Assembly (NCBI GenBank): GCA_044508675.1
Contig: JBIQHF010000001.1
Coordinates: 62,001-126,000, forward strand
DNA length: 64,000 nt
Source of the DNA: Raineyella sp044508675
Lineage (GTDB): Bacteria; Actinomycetota; Actinomycetes; Propionibacteriales; Propionibacteriaceae
Direction of reading: 5' to 3'
Below the pieces are notes generated by a model, which made no database searches, was not told where the DNA came from, and saw only the letters and a program-made list of their open reading frames with translations. Position numbers and translations under genes: made by a program. The number at the start of each line of letters is the position of its first letter. Position 1 is the first letter of the stretch. Of this stretch, positions 17,553 through 25,611 are shown one piece after another.

Positions 17553-18119
17553 TCAGACCAGACCGAGGTCCTCCGCGGCCGAGAACGCGTAGCGGTACTC
17601 CAGTCCCGCCGCCCTGACCCGCTCAGCAGCGCCGGTGCCCCGGTCGACGATCACCGCGACCGCGACCACCTCGGCGCCGGCCTCGCGCAGCGCCTCGACG
17701 GCGGTCAGCGCGGAGCCGCCGGTGGTGGAGGTGTCCTCGACCACCAGGACGCGCTTGCCGGCGACGTCGGTGCCCTCGATCCGCCGGTGGAGTCCGTGCT
17801 GCTTGGCCTCCTTGCGGACCACGAAGGCGTCCAGCCGGCCCCCGTCCGCGGCCGCCGAGTGCAGCATCGCTCCGGCGACCGGATCGGCCCCCAGCGTGAG
17901 GCCACCGACCGCGTCGAAGTCCAGGTCGGCGGTGAGGGCCCGCATCACCCGCCCGACGACGGGGGCGGCGACACCGTCGAGGGTCACCCGGCGCATGTCG
18001 ACGTAGAAATCAGCCTCCTTGCCGGAGGAGAGCACCACGTGCTCGTGGACGACGGCAAGGTCGTTGACGTGGCCGATCAGTGCTTCACGATCGGCGGCGG
18101 AGATGTCGGTGCGGGCCAT
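17553..18119 (-). CDS. pyrE: Orotate phosphoribosyltransferase
   Basis: A 188-residue enzyme of pyrimidine synthesis that joins orotate and PRPP to form orotidine 5'-phosphate. The PRPP-binding motif is VLVVEDTSTTGGS (about residues 122-134); SSGKEADFYVDMRRVTL near the N-terminus and FVVRKEAKQHG match the family. The neighbouring TrmH-type methyltransferase and fba genes form a grouping also seen in mycobacteria. No other pyr gene lies in the window. Confidence 0.93.
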   Translation of the reverse strand: MARTDISAADREALIGHVNDLAVVHEHVVLSSGKEADFYVDMRRVTLDGVAAPVVGRVMRALTADLDFDAVGGLTLGADPVAGAMLHSAAADGGRLDAFVVRKEAKQHGLHRRIEGTDVAGKRVLVVEDTSTTGGSALTAVEALREAGAEVVAVAVIVDRGTGAAERVRAAGLEYRYAFSAAEDLGLV

Positions 18120-18153
18120 GCCCCCGACTCTAGCGAGCCGACCGCGCTCCTGG

Positions 18154-18861
18154 TCACTTGGTGGCGACGCTGACCAGGTGTCCGAAGGCGATGTAGCGAT
18201 CCGGCGACCGGAACACGTCCGCGCAGGTGGTCAGGGTGATCAGCTCCTCGGTCGGCTCCCGACCGGCCTCGCCCGGCACGGGGTCCAGCACCCAGGTCTC
18301 GGTGTCCTTGACCTCGGTCGAGGAATCGATCACGTACGAGTACGTCGCTTCCCGGGTCTCGACCTCGACGATCGAGCCGGCCGGCAGTGAGGGGAGCTTG
18401 TTGAACGGCTGGCCGTGCGTCACCACGTGTCCGGCCACGGCGAAGTTGCCGACCTTGCCCGGGCCGGCGGTGTTCTCGTACCAGCCCAGGCCCCGAGCGA
18501 GCACCGCCTCGTCGGTGCCATCCAGGATCGGCACCTGCCAGTCCGCCCCGAACGCCGGCACCCGCATGATCGCCACGGCGACCCCGGGCATCCGGTCCGC
18601 GGTGTCGGCGGTACCGGCGGTACCGGCGCCCCACTGCTGCTCGAGCTCGCCGGCCTGCTGCTCGTAGCCCTGGCGTGCCACGATGGAGGTGCCGATGTAC
18701 TGGTACCCGAACCAGCCGAGCACCGCCAGCCCGACCACCAGCAGCACCACCCCGACGACCATCCCGACCGGACTACGGCGGGAGCGGGACGGGCTGGACC
18801 GACGGGGCTGGGCAGGAGTCACGGTCCCATTCTCACCGCCCCGCTGGATCAGCCCAAACAC
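18154..18861 (-). CDS. Class E sortase
   Basis: A 235-residue membrane-anchored transpeptidase. A basic N-terminus leads into a membrane helix (MVVGVVLLVVGLAVLGWFGY). The catalytic domain carries the His in FAVAGHVVTHG, the Cys in TLTTCADVF and the Arg about eight residues later in SPDRYIAFGHL, which is the class E pattern. Class E sortases attach surface proteins, often with an LAXTG signal, to the actinobacterial cell wall. No obvious substrate is encoded nearby. A GTG at 18822 is an alternative start. Confidence 0.88.
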   Translation of the reverse strand: MFGLIQRGGENGTVTPAQPRRSSPSRSRRSPVGMVVGVVLLVVGLAVLGWFGYQYIGTSIVARQGYEQQAGELEQQWGAGTAGTADTADRMPGVAVAIMRVPAFGADWQVPILDGTDEAVLARGLGWYENTAGPGKVGNFAVAGHVVTHGQPFNKLPSLPAGSIVEVETREATYSYVIDSSTEVKDTETWVLDPVPGEAGREPTEELITLTTCADVFRSPDRYIAFGHLVSVATK

Positions 18862-18876
18862 GGGTCGGTCGTCCGG

Positions 18877-19731
18877 TCAGTGCCCGAGGAACATCTCGGG
18901 AGGCAGCGGGGAGGGCTCGGCATCCTCGTCGGTGAACGGCCGGGCGCCGCCGCACCAGCCGGCCAGCTCGATCCCGTCGACGACCCGGTAGGCGAACACC
19001 GCCCCCGCCGCCGCCCGCGCCAGCTCCCGAGCCGGAATGGGCGCCCCCGACCCGTACAGGATCACGTTGCCGAAGCGCCGTCCGCGCCAGGTCGACGGCT
19101 CGGCCGAGACCAGCGCCTCAGCCCAGGTCGCCCGTACGCCGGCAGCTGCCCGGCGGGCCCAGTCCAGCTTTCCGGAATCGGTGACGTTGGCCAGGAAGAG
19201 CCCGTCGCCGACCAGCACGCGGCGAACGTCGGCGAGGAACTCCAGGGTCACCAGTTCCGCCGGCACCCGGGCGCCGTCGAACGCGTCGAGAATCACGACA
19301 TGGGCATAGTCGTCGGGCACCGCGGACATTCCCGTACGACCGTCGACGGGCCGCACCTTGATGCCGGAGCGGCGCGGCAATGGCGCCTTGTCACGCACCT
19401 CCTGGGTGAGCTGCGCGTCCGGCTCGAGCACGATCTGCGCGGAGGTGGGCCGGGTGGCCGCGACGTACCGGGCCAGGCTCATCCCGGCACCGCCGATGTG
19501 CACCACCCGCAGCCGCTGCCCCGGTTCGCCGTACGCGTCGATCGCCTCAGCCATCCGCTGCATGTAGTCGAATTCGAGCAGCGTCGGCCGGTCCGGATCG
19601 ATGTGCGACTGATCGGTGCTGCCGATACGTACGACCCAGCTGCCCGGTCGATCGGGGTCGGGCAGCACCCGCGGGGTGGGCTGCTGGCCCGGGTCCTGTC
19701 CGGACCCGGCTGGATCACGCCGGCGAGTCAT
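18877..19731 (-). CDS. Spermidine synthase-like methyltransferase-fold protein
   Basis: About 284 residues, start ATG 19731. The Rossmann-like core reads RLRVVHIGGAGMSLARYVAA, then IVLEPDAQL, and DYAHVVILDAFDGARVP, as in spermidine synthase-like proteins (SpeE superfamily) of actinobacteria. The SAM-type motif is GGAGMSL. No polyamine-pathway gene is adjacent and the substrate-binding residues cannot be checked here, so a polyamine role is not assured. The stop lies 15 bases before the sortase start, so the two may be cotranscribed. Confidence 0.8.
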   Translation of the reverse strand: MTRRRDPAGSGQDPGQQPTPRVLPDPDRPGSWVVRIGSTDQSHIDPDRPTLLEFDYMQRMAEAIDAYGEPGQRLRVVHIGGAGMSLARYVAATRPTSAQIVLEPDAQLTQEVRDKAPLPRRSGIKVRPVDGRTGMSAVPDDYAHVVILDAFDGARVPAELVTLEFLADVRRVLVGDGLFLANVTDSGKLDWARRAAAGVRATWAEALVSAEPSTWRGRRFGNVILYGSGAPIPARELARAAAGAVFAYRVVDGIELAGWCGGARPFTDEDAEPSPLPPEMFLGH

Positions 19732-19951
19732 GCGCACCAACCTAACCCGAGGCGACAATAGGGGCTCAGGGTTTCCGGGGTCGGGCCCCCATTGCTCCCC
19801 GAAGAAGAGAGCAGGCCCTTTACCGCTCGGCGCGCAGGGGCGAGGCTGGAAGCGAGCAACACCCGTGCCGCACCAACACCGACCAGCACGAATCCAACGA
19901 CTCCACCGGGCCGGCCTCGGCGGCCCGCCGACAAGGGAAAGGTCACCCGAA

Positions 19952-20140
19952 ATGTTCGACATCGGAATCACGCGTCCTGCCGAAGGCCGCATCATCGCCG
20001 GCGTCTGCGCCGGCCTGGGCACCAAGTTCGGCATCGACCCCATGATCCTTCGCATCATTTTTGCCGTGTCACTGTTCTTCGGCGGCGCCGGCGCCCTGGT
20101 CTACCTGGTCCTGTGGGTGCTGATGCCGAGCGAGAAATGA
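19952..20140 (+). CDS. Small PspC-domain membrane protein
   Basis: A 62-residue protein that is essentially one PspC domain: RIIAGVCAGLGTKFGIDP, a membrane helix (IIFAVSLFFGGAGALVYLVLW) and the closing LMPSEK. PspC-type proteins take part in the phage-shock membrane stress response in other bacteria, usually as a longer protein; here only the minimal domain is present. The ATG is preceded by a GGGAAAGG site. A paralogue follows 62 bases downstream. Confidence 0.85.
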   Translation: MFDIGITRPAEGRIIAGVCAGLGTKFGIDPMILRIIFAVSLFFGGAGALVYLVLWVLMPSEK

Positions 20141-20202
20141 CCCCCTCTGCCCTACCCGAGCATCCGAGATTCCGCCCGCACCACTGAGAAAGGCCGCCTC
20201 AC

Positions 20203-20385
20203 ATGAGTGATTGGTACCGCCCCCGCAGCAATCGTGTCATCGCCGGCGTCTGCGCCGGTCTCGCCCGCAAGCTCGGCATCGGCGCCTTCTGGGTCCGGGT
20301 CGGGTTCATCGCCCTGATCTGGTTCGCCGGTGTCCCGCTGTGGATCTACCTGCTCCTGTGGCTGCTGATGCCCAACGAGAACTGA
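20203..20385 (+). CDS. Small PspC-domain membrane protein (second copy)
   Basis: A 60-residue PspC mini-protein, similar to the gene just upstream: NRVIAGVCAGLARKLGIGAF, a hydrophobic helix (VGFIALIWFAGVPLWIYLLL) and the ending LMPNEN. The two genes look like a tandem duplication that has diverged in the helix. A GAGAAAGG site precedes the ATG. A strong hairpin follows the gene. Confidence 0.85.
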   Translation: MSDWYRPRSNRVIAGVCAGLARKLGIGAFWVRVGFIALIWFAGVPLWIYLLLWLLMPNEN

Positions 20386-20422
20386 TCCACCCCGCGTCAG
20401 GCGCAGAATGCCACGAAACCCG

Positions 20423-20456
20423 CGAAGGCCCGGAGAGCATGCTCTCCGGGCCTTCG
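20423..20456. terminator. Hairpin terminator after PspC pair
   Basis: A perfect 16-bp inverted repeat (half CGAAGGCCCGGAGAGC) with a two-base centre lies 38 bases after the second PspC gene and 37 bases before the 3' end of the converging DUF2304 gene, so it can serve both. Confidence 0.8.
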
Positions 20457-20493
20457 GCATTCCGTGTGATTTCCCTGATGCAGGGCCCCACGC

Positions 20494-20976
20494 TCAGGCC
20501 TGCGCCGACCCGGGCTCCTGCTCGGCCCGCCCGGCCTCGGCCGTGGACCGGTCCGCAGCCTCCGGGTCCTGGACCTCGCGGCCCGGCTGCAGCGGTCGCG
20601 GCGTCGCGTATCGGCCCCAGTCCTCGCTCTCGATGGACGACGCATACCGGGTGGCTGCCTCCAGCAGGGCCACCCGACGGGCGAGCCGGAAGATCACGTC
20701 GCGCTGTGACTGGGACTTGAGGTATTGCGTCAGGGCGTAGAACAGGAAGGCTCCGGTGACCGCGTAGAGCAGCAGGTCGGCGCCACGGCCGATCCCGACG
20801 ATGTTGGCCAGCCGGGTCATCAGGTCCGGGTTCAGCACCGTGATGATCATCGCGATCACCAGCAGGACCAGCCCGACCTTCATCGAGGCCTTCGCCCCGT
20901 GCGATCCGCGGGAGGCGAGGATCAGGTAGACCAGCACCAGGCCCAGGATGATGATGGCAACCTGGATGAGCATCAT
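20494..20976 (-). CDS. DUF2304 membrane protein
   Basis: A 160-residue protein with three hydrophobic segments (VAIIILGLVLVYLIL, VGLVLLVIAMIITVL, LLLYAVTGAFLFYALTQYL) and a helical RDVIFRLARRVALLEA segment, which is the DUF2304 layout, followed by a Glu/Ala-rich tail. DUF2304 genes are commonly found right behind a family 2 glycosyltransferase, as here, with a 4-base overlap. It probably anchors or assists that glycosyltransferase at the membrane. Confidence 0.85.
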   Translation of the reverse strand: MMLIQVAIIILGLVLVYLILASRGSHGAKASMKVGLVLLVIAMIITVLNPDLMTRLANIVGIGRGADLLLYAVTGAFLFYALTQYLKSQSQRDVIFRLARRVALLEAATRYASSIESEDWGRYATPRPLQPGREVQDPEAADRSTAEAGRAEQEPGSAQA

Positions 20977-21656
20977 CGGCTCACCTTTCTGAGCAAGGTG
21001 TCGAAGGCGATGTTGATCGCATTGACGATCGACTGGCCCTTGCCACGTGAGTAGTCGGTATAGACGATCGTGACCGGCACTTCCCGGTAGCGGTACTTGT
21101 GCTTGGCGATGATCTCGAGGATCTCCGAGGCATGCGCCATGTCGGGCATGGTGATCTGCATCTCCTGGGCGACCTTGCGATTGAAGACGCGCAGCCCGTT
21201 GTGGGTGTCGGTGAGCTTCACCCCGGACACGACATTGCTGAACCAGGTCGCCAGTCGTAGCACCACCCGCTTGACCCCGGACATGCCGACGGCTTCCGCC
21301 CCCAGGAACCGCGAGCCGAGGATGACGTCGTCACCGCTCTCCCGGATGGTGTCAAGCATCGTGCGGACGTCCTCGAGCCGATGCTGGCCGTCGGCGTCGT
21401 ACGTCACGAAATAGTCCACGCCGGGGATCCGGCGGGCGAACTCGACGCCGGTCTGCAGGGCGGCTCCCTGCCCCATGTTGATCGGATGGTTGATCAGGTA
21501 CGCGCCGGTGGCCGCGATCTCTGCCGCCGAATCGTCGCGGCTGCAGTCGTTGACACAGACCACGTGCTCATACTCGCGGAGCACGTTCTCGACGACGCCA
21601 CGGACGACGGTCTCCTCGTTGTACACGGGAATGATGAAGGCCACGTCCGAGCGCAT
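20973..21656 (-). CDS. Family 2 glycosyltransferase
   Basis: About 227 residues. GT2 GT-A features are FIIPVYNEETVVRGVV, NDCSRDD, the DXD-type TYDADGQHRLEDV and the SRFLG segment. The start at ATG 21656 is favoured by a GGAAAGG site 6 bases upstream; an earlier in-frame ATG at 21686 lacks one. It resembles dolichyl-phosphate mannose/polyprenyl-phosphate glycosyltransferases in size and motif order, without the C-terminal membrane domain. Translationally coupled to the DUF2304 gene, which would supply the membrane part. Confidence 0.88.
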   Translation of the reverse strand: MRSDVAFIIPVYNEETVVRGVVENVLREYEHVVCVNDCSRDDSAAEIAATGAYLINHPINMGQGAALQTGVEFARRIPGVDYFVTYDADGQHRLEDVRTMLDTIRESGDDVILGSRFLGAEAVGMSGVKRVVLRLATWFSNVVSGVKLTDTHNGLRVFNRKVAQEMQITMPDMAHASEILEIIAKHKYRYREVPVTIVYTDYSRGKGQSIVNAINIAFDTLLRKVSR

Positions 21657-21748
21657 CTCAACCTTTCCGACGATCCGACCCCGCAAGACGAGCGGGGCAC
21701 ACCCAGTCGATCATAGGTGCTGGGGTGTCCGCCCCCTGTTCACGAGTG

Positions 21749-21781
21749 GAACGGGCCCGGGGATGTCCCCCGGGCCCGTTC
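21749..21781. terminator. Hairpin terminator downstream of the citE-like gene
   Basis: A 14-bp stem (half GAACGGGCCCGGGG) with a five-base loop lies about 41 bases past the end of the minus-strand CitE-like gene and upstream of the GT2 start, so it separates these two co-oriented genes. Confidence 0.75.
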
Positions 21782-21822
21782 GATCACGCAGTGGACCAGT
21801 AAGTGGTGCAGCCGTGGTCGGC

Positions 21823-22707
21823 TCAGCAGTGGTAGGTGTCCGACGGAGCCTCGAAGTGCAGGTCATAGCCCTGCGGCAGGGTCATCCCGAAGGACTGCGC
21901 CAGCGACAGGACCTTGCGGGCGCGGGCGAGGCGGGGCAGGTCGGATCCGTTGCGGATCTTGCCACCGGCCGACTCGAACTCCGACAGGAACTCCACCGCC
22001 CAGGAGCGGTCCGCCAGCGAGGGCGAGAGGATCTCGTTGACCGTCGGGGTCTGCCCGGGCATCAGGCAGATCTTGCCGGTCATCCCGAACTGCACGGTAA
22101 CGCCTGCCGAGTCGGCGAGTTGCACCCCGAGGGCGCCGACGGCCGGACCGTCGATCGGTCCGGGCAGACCGGCAGCCTTGGAGGCGATGGTGAACTGCGA
22201 CCGCGTGTAGGCGAGGGTCATCGGGTCGTCGTCGAAGCCGGTATCGCGCCGATAGTCGCCCAGGCCCAGGCCCAGCCGGAAGGTGAAGCGGGAGTCGGCG
22301 ATGGCCGGCAGGTTCTGCACCCCGCGGGCGGTCTCGACCAGCGCGACGATCTTCGTGTCCAGGCGCTGGGCGGTCCGGCTGACGTGCTCGGGCGACTCGA
22401 CCATCGCGAGCATCACGCCGCGCAGGCCGGGCGTCTGGGCCAGGGCCCGCAGGTCCTGCTCCCACCACTCGGTACCGAAGCCGTTGATCCGCACCCATGC
22501 CTCGTTGCCCTCGGCGGACAGCCACTCGACCACATTGTCACGGGCCTGGGCCTTGTCCTCGGGGGCGACGGCATCCTCGATGTCCAGCAGTACGACGTCC
22601 GCGGCGGAGGCCGCGGCAGCGGCGAACCGGTCCGGGTGAGAGGCGTTGACGAGCAGCCACGAGCGAGCGAGCTCGGGGCTGACAGCAGTGGCCGTCATGA
22701 TCGACAT
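21823..22707 (-). CDS. CoA ester lyase, HpcH/HpaI aldolase/CitE family
   Basis: A 294-residue TIM-barrel lyase. The pattern RSWLLVNASHPDRF, VVLLDIEDAVAPEDK (metal-binding acidic residues), WVRINGFGTEW, IVALVETARGVQNL and the LGLGDYRRDTG segment match CitE-like citryl-CoA/malyl-CoA lyases. No citrate lyase alpha or gamma subunit gene is near, so it is a stand-alone CitE-like enzyme that may cleave malyl-CoA, methylmalyl-CoA or citramalyl-CoA. Length is typical. Confidence 0.85.
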   Translation of the reverse strand: MSIMTATAVSPELARSWLLVNASHPDRFAAAAASAADVVLLDIEDAVAPEDKAQARDNVVEWLSAEGNEAWVRINGFGTEWWEQDLRALAQTPGLRGVMLAMVESPEHVSRTAQRLDTKIVALVETARGVQNLPAIADSRFTFRLGLGLGDYRRDTGFDDDPMTLAYTRSQFTIASKAAGLPGPIDGPAVGALGVQLADSAGVTVQFGMTGKICLMPGQTPTVNEILSPSLADRSWAVEFLSEFESAGGKIRNGSDLPRLARARKVLSLAQSFGMTLPQGYDLHFEAPSDTYHC

Positions 22708-22898
22708 GAAAAGGGTCCTTCCCGAAGAATGGCACGAGGGTAGCGCAAAGCCGACCGTCGATGAAGTCGCTGGACGCCTGCCCCCTCCATTGTGCGTCGT
22801 GCCGGGGTTCCCGTTGCCGCCGCCGGTGCCTACGCTGACAGTGACGATGGTCGGCTCGGACGAGCCGGCAGACCGGACCAGCGGGGAGGTTCCTGCCC

Positions 22899-23444
22899 AT
22901 GAGCAATGGACTGCACCACGGGGAGAGCGCTGCCCGAGGAAGATCGGATCCTCCCCGGCAGGCTGCCGTCCCGGGTCCCGACGGCCCTCGGGTGCGGGTG
23001 GTCGACGCCGTACGGGTCGCCGCCGTACGCGAGACGGTCGCCGTGGAGGAGCTCACCGGATTCTACGACCGGGCCTACCGAACAGTGATGCAGGTCCTGG
23101 AGGGCCAGGGCATCGCCCCGGCTGGGCCGGCTCTGGGTGCGTACTTCGGGGCGCCGTCGGAGACCGTCGACGTCGCGGCCGGATTCCCGGTCTCCGGACG
23201 GGTCACCCCCGAGGGGGAGGTCGGGCTGGTCGAGCTGCCCGCCGGCCGGGTCGCCGAAATCATCCACCGCGGATCGTACGACACGCTGGCACAGACCTAC
23301 CAGGCACTCGAGGACTGGGTGCGGTCGGAGGGCCTGGTCCCGGGCGAGATCGTCTGGGAGTCGTACGAGACCATACCCACCCCGGAAGCCGACCCGGCGA
23401 CGATGCGTACGCGGATCTGCTGGCAATTGGCCGAGCAGCCCTGA
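22899..23444 (+). CDS. GyrI-like/effector-binding domain protein
   Basis: A 181-residue protein without a DNA-binding domain. After a disordered N-terminus of about 30 residues, VRVVDAVRVAAVRETV, FYDRAYRTVMQVLEGQG, AYFGAPSETVDVAAGFPV and WESYETIP follow the GyrI-like (AraC effector-binding) fold. Stand-alone members bind small hydrophobic or cationic ligands, and some hydrolyse cyclopropanoid compounds. Start ATG 22899 has a GGGGAGG site about 10 bases upstream. It ends 14 bases before the 3' end of the converging LuxR gene. Confidence 0.8.
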   Translation: MSNGLHHGESAARGRSDPPRQAAVPGPDGPRVRVVDAVRVAAVRETVAVEELTGFYDRAYRTVMQVLEGQGIAPAGPALGAYFGAPSETVDVAAGFPVSGRVTPEGEVGLVELPAGRVAEIIHRGSYDTLAQTYQALEDWVRSEGLVPGEIVWESYETIPTPEADPATMRTRICWQLAEQP

Positions 23445-23458
23445 GACCGCCGGGCGAC

Positions 23459-25498
23459 TCAGCCCTCGTCCTCCTCCGACAACTGGTCGAGGGCGATCCT
23501 GAGCTGCGCCAGCAACTCGGTCCGGCTGCTCACTCCGAACCGCTGGCGGATCCGGGCGATGTGATGCTCGACCGTCCGCTCGGACAGGTACAGCTGGGCC
23601 CCCGTCTCGCGGTACGTGTGGCCGTTCACCACGAGTCGGGCCACCTGCTGCTCGCGACTGCTGAGGTGGACGCGCCCGGCGGGCAGGTTGACGCTGCGGG
23701 TGTCGCCGCCGCCTGACCCGTTCTCACTGCGGGCCTCCTTGCCGCCCACCTCGCGGGCGTACTCCAAGAGCCGGGCGGTGTCCCGACGGTCACCGGCTCG
23801 AGCGGCAGCGTGGCCGGCGAGCCGGGCCGCCTCCCAGACCTGGCCGTGCCCGCGCAGGAGCTGGCCGGCCTGGATCACGTCCTCCACCGCGAACTTCTGG
23901 GCGAGGACCTGCATCCACACCCGCCCCACCGAGGCCAGGTCCGCAGCGTAGGGAAGTCTCGACGCCGCGCGCGACAGAGCCGACGCATGAGGGGCGATGT
24001 CCTTGGGAGCATTCGCCAGGATGGCACCGTGGATGGCGTCCCAGTGCAGGGAGGTCGCCCACAGGGGTGGTGAGCCGAGGTCGGTGAGGATTGACCAAGC
24101 CGATCGCAGGTGCGGAGTGACGGTCGCGGTGTCCTTCACCCGAACGGCCGCGATGTGGAGCTCACCAAGCGGCAGCAGGTCGTACAGGCTGACCGCGTGG
24201 CTCATGAGCCGGTCACGGGCCACGGCCCATTCCGCAGCCAGCACCCGCGCAGAATTGCCGCGACGGGCGATGGCCACCCTGAGCGCCACATCCCAGAACG
24301 CATCGCGGGTGGACTCGGGCCACTCCGCGGAAGCCGCGGCACCGCGGTATTCCTTCGCGGCGTCCAGGTCGCCCACCACCACCTTGGTCCACGCAGCCAC
24401 GTGCGCGAGCCGGCGGTACCAGCGGGACTCCCCGTCGACGGACCCAAGGGCCTTGGTGAGCACGGACTCGGCCAGCACCGGATCACCTACGTGCAGGGCG
24501 ACCAGGGCAGCAAGAACCGCGGGATGGCTGGGCATCAGTTCGTCGTGGCTGCCGGCCGCCATCATCTGCGCGGCCCGGACCAGTTCGGGCAGCACATCCG
24601 TCGGCGCCTCGCCCAAGGAGTTCTCCAGGCCGCTGAGGAGTAGGGAAGCCACGCCTTCACGCAGTGTCGGGAGCGGATCGCCCTGACGGTAGTCGGCGAC
24701 CAGTCGCTGGGCTTCCTCGCGGTTGCCCTGCCCCAGCAGGACCACCGCACCCGCGGCTGCCTCGGTGCCCGTCGGATGGGGGCCGAACCACGAACAGATG
24801 CCGTTCCCCGGGGCGACGATGCCGGTCTGGCCGAAGACTGCCAACGCCACCGCGGCCGTACGTCGTGGGTCGGTGGGCTCCGGCACGGCCAGCGCCGCGT
24901 CGGTCAGCTCGGCTGCGCCGACCAGGTCCCCAGTCCGCAGGGCGGCCTCGGCACGGCGTGCCAACAAGGATTCCGGTAGGGCACCGGCACCCTCGGCGAG
25001 ATCGAAGAACGTCACGGCGGACCCGGGATCGGTCTCGACAGTTTCGTCCCCGATCGCCAGCAGTCCATCCGCCAACCGCCCGTCCCGCACGCCGGCTGCG
25101 GCGATCCGGCGAAAGCGGTCGGGATCATCGGTCGGACATTCGGGCAAGGTGTCCAGGACCTGCCGCTGGAGCCGGCGACGCCGATGAAGCGGCAGACCGT
25201 CGGTCACTTGTCCGGCAACGCCCGGCGCCAGCGCACCGGTGCTGGTGATCAGGCCTGCCCCTTCCACCTCGGCGAGCACGTCGTCGAACTGCTCAGCAGT
25301 CAATTCGGTCCCGGTGGGGGAGTCATCCACTCCGAACCCGACCGCCAACTCCTCCACCAACGCCAGTGCTCGCGGCGACAACGCGCGCAACCGGTCCTTC
25401 ACAGGTCCCACGCCAGTGTCACCCCACGCGTGTGGGGCAGGAGCCGAGGGCGTAGCAGCGGTGACTCCCACCTCACGATCCACCTCAGACGACACCAA
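23459..25498 (-). CDS. LuxR-family regulator, IniR-like (5' end near assembly gap)
   Basis: At least 679 residues. The C-terminal LuxR helix-turn-helix reads LSSREQQVARLVVNGHTYRE followed by TVEHHIARIRQRFGVSSRTE. Most of the protein is an alpha-helical array of TPR-like units (for example AALVALHVGDPVLAESVL), as in LAL/IniR-type regulators. I see no Walker A motif. The frame is still open at the assembly gap 13 bases upstream of the GTG start, so an N-terminal ATPase domain could be hidden in the gap. In mycobacteria IniR sits beside and controls iniBAC; here the gene sits beside an IniB/IniA/IniC-like cluster, which suggests the same role. Confidence 0.75.
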   Translation of the reverse strand: MVSSEVDREVGVTAATPSAPAPHAWGDTGVGPVKDRLRALSPRALALVEELAVGFGVDDSPTGTELTAEQFDDVLAEVEGAGLITSTGALAPGVAGQVTDGLPLHRRRRLQRQVLDTLPECPTDDPDRFRRIAAAGVRDGRLADGLLAIGDETVETDPGSAVTFFDLAEGAGALPESLLARRAEAALRTGDLVGAAELTDAALAVPEPTDPRRTAAVALAVFGQTGIVAPGNGICSWFGPHPTGTEAAAGAVVLLGQGNREEAQRLVADYRQGDPLPTLREGVASLLLSGLENSLGEAPTDVLPELVRAAQMMAAGSHDELMPSHPAVLAALVALHVGDPVLAESVLTKALGSVDGESRWYRRLAHVAAWTKVVVGDLDAAKEYRGAAASAEWPESTRDAFWDVALRVAIARRGNSARVLAAEWAVARDRLMSHAVSLYDLLPLGELHIAAVRVKDTATVTPHLRSAWSILTDLGSPPLWATSLHWDAIHGAILANAPKDIAPHASALSRAASRLPYAADLASVGRVWMQVLAQKFAVEDVIQAGQLLRGHGQVWEAARLAGHAAARAGDRRDTARLLEYAREVGGKEARSENGSGGGDTRSVNLPAGRVHLSSREQQVARLVVNGHTYRETGAQLYLSERTVEHHIARIRQRFGVSSRTELLAQLRIALDQLSEEDEG

Positions 25499-25511
25499 CC
25501 GTGTCCTGGGA

Positions 25512-25611
25512 NNNNNNNNNNNNNNNNNNNNNNNNNNNNNNNNNNNNNNNNNNNNNNNNNNNNNNNNNNNNNNNNNNNNNNNNNNNNNNNNNNNNNNNNN
25601 NNNNNNNNNNN
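25512..25611. other. Assembly gap (100 N)
   Basis: Exactly 100 N, which conventionally marks a gap of unknown size. It removes the C-terminus of the Hsp70-like gene and possibly the N-terminus of the LuxR-like gene. The flanks show no shared sequence. Confidence 0.99.
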
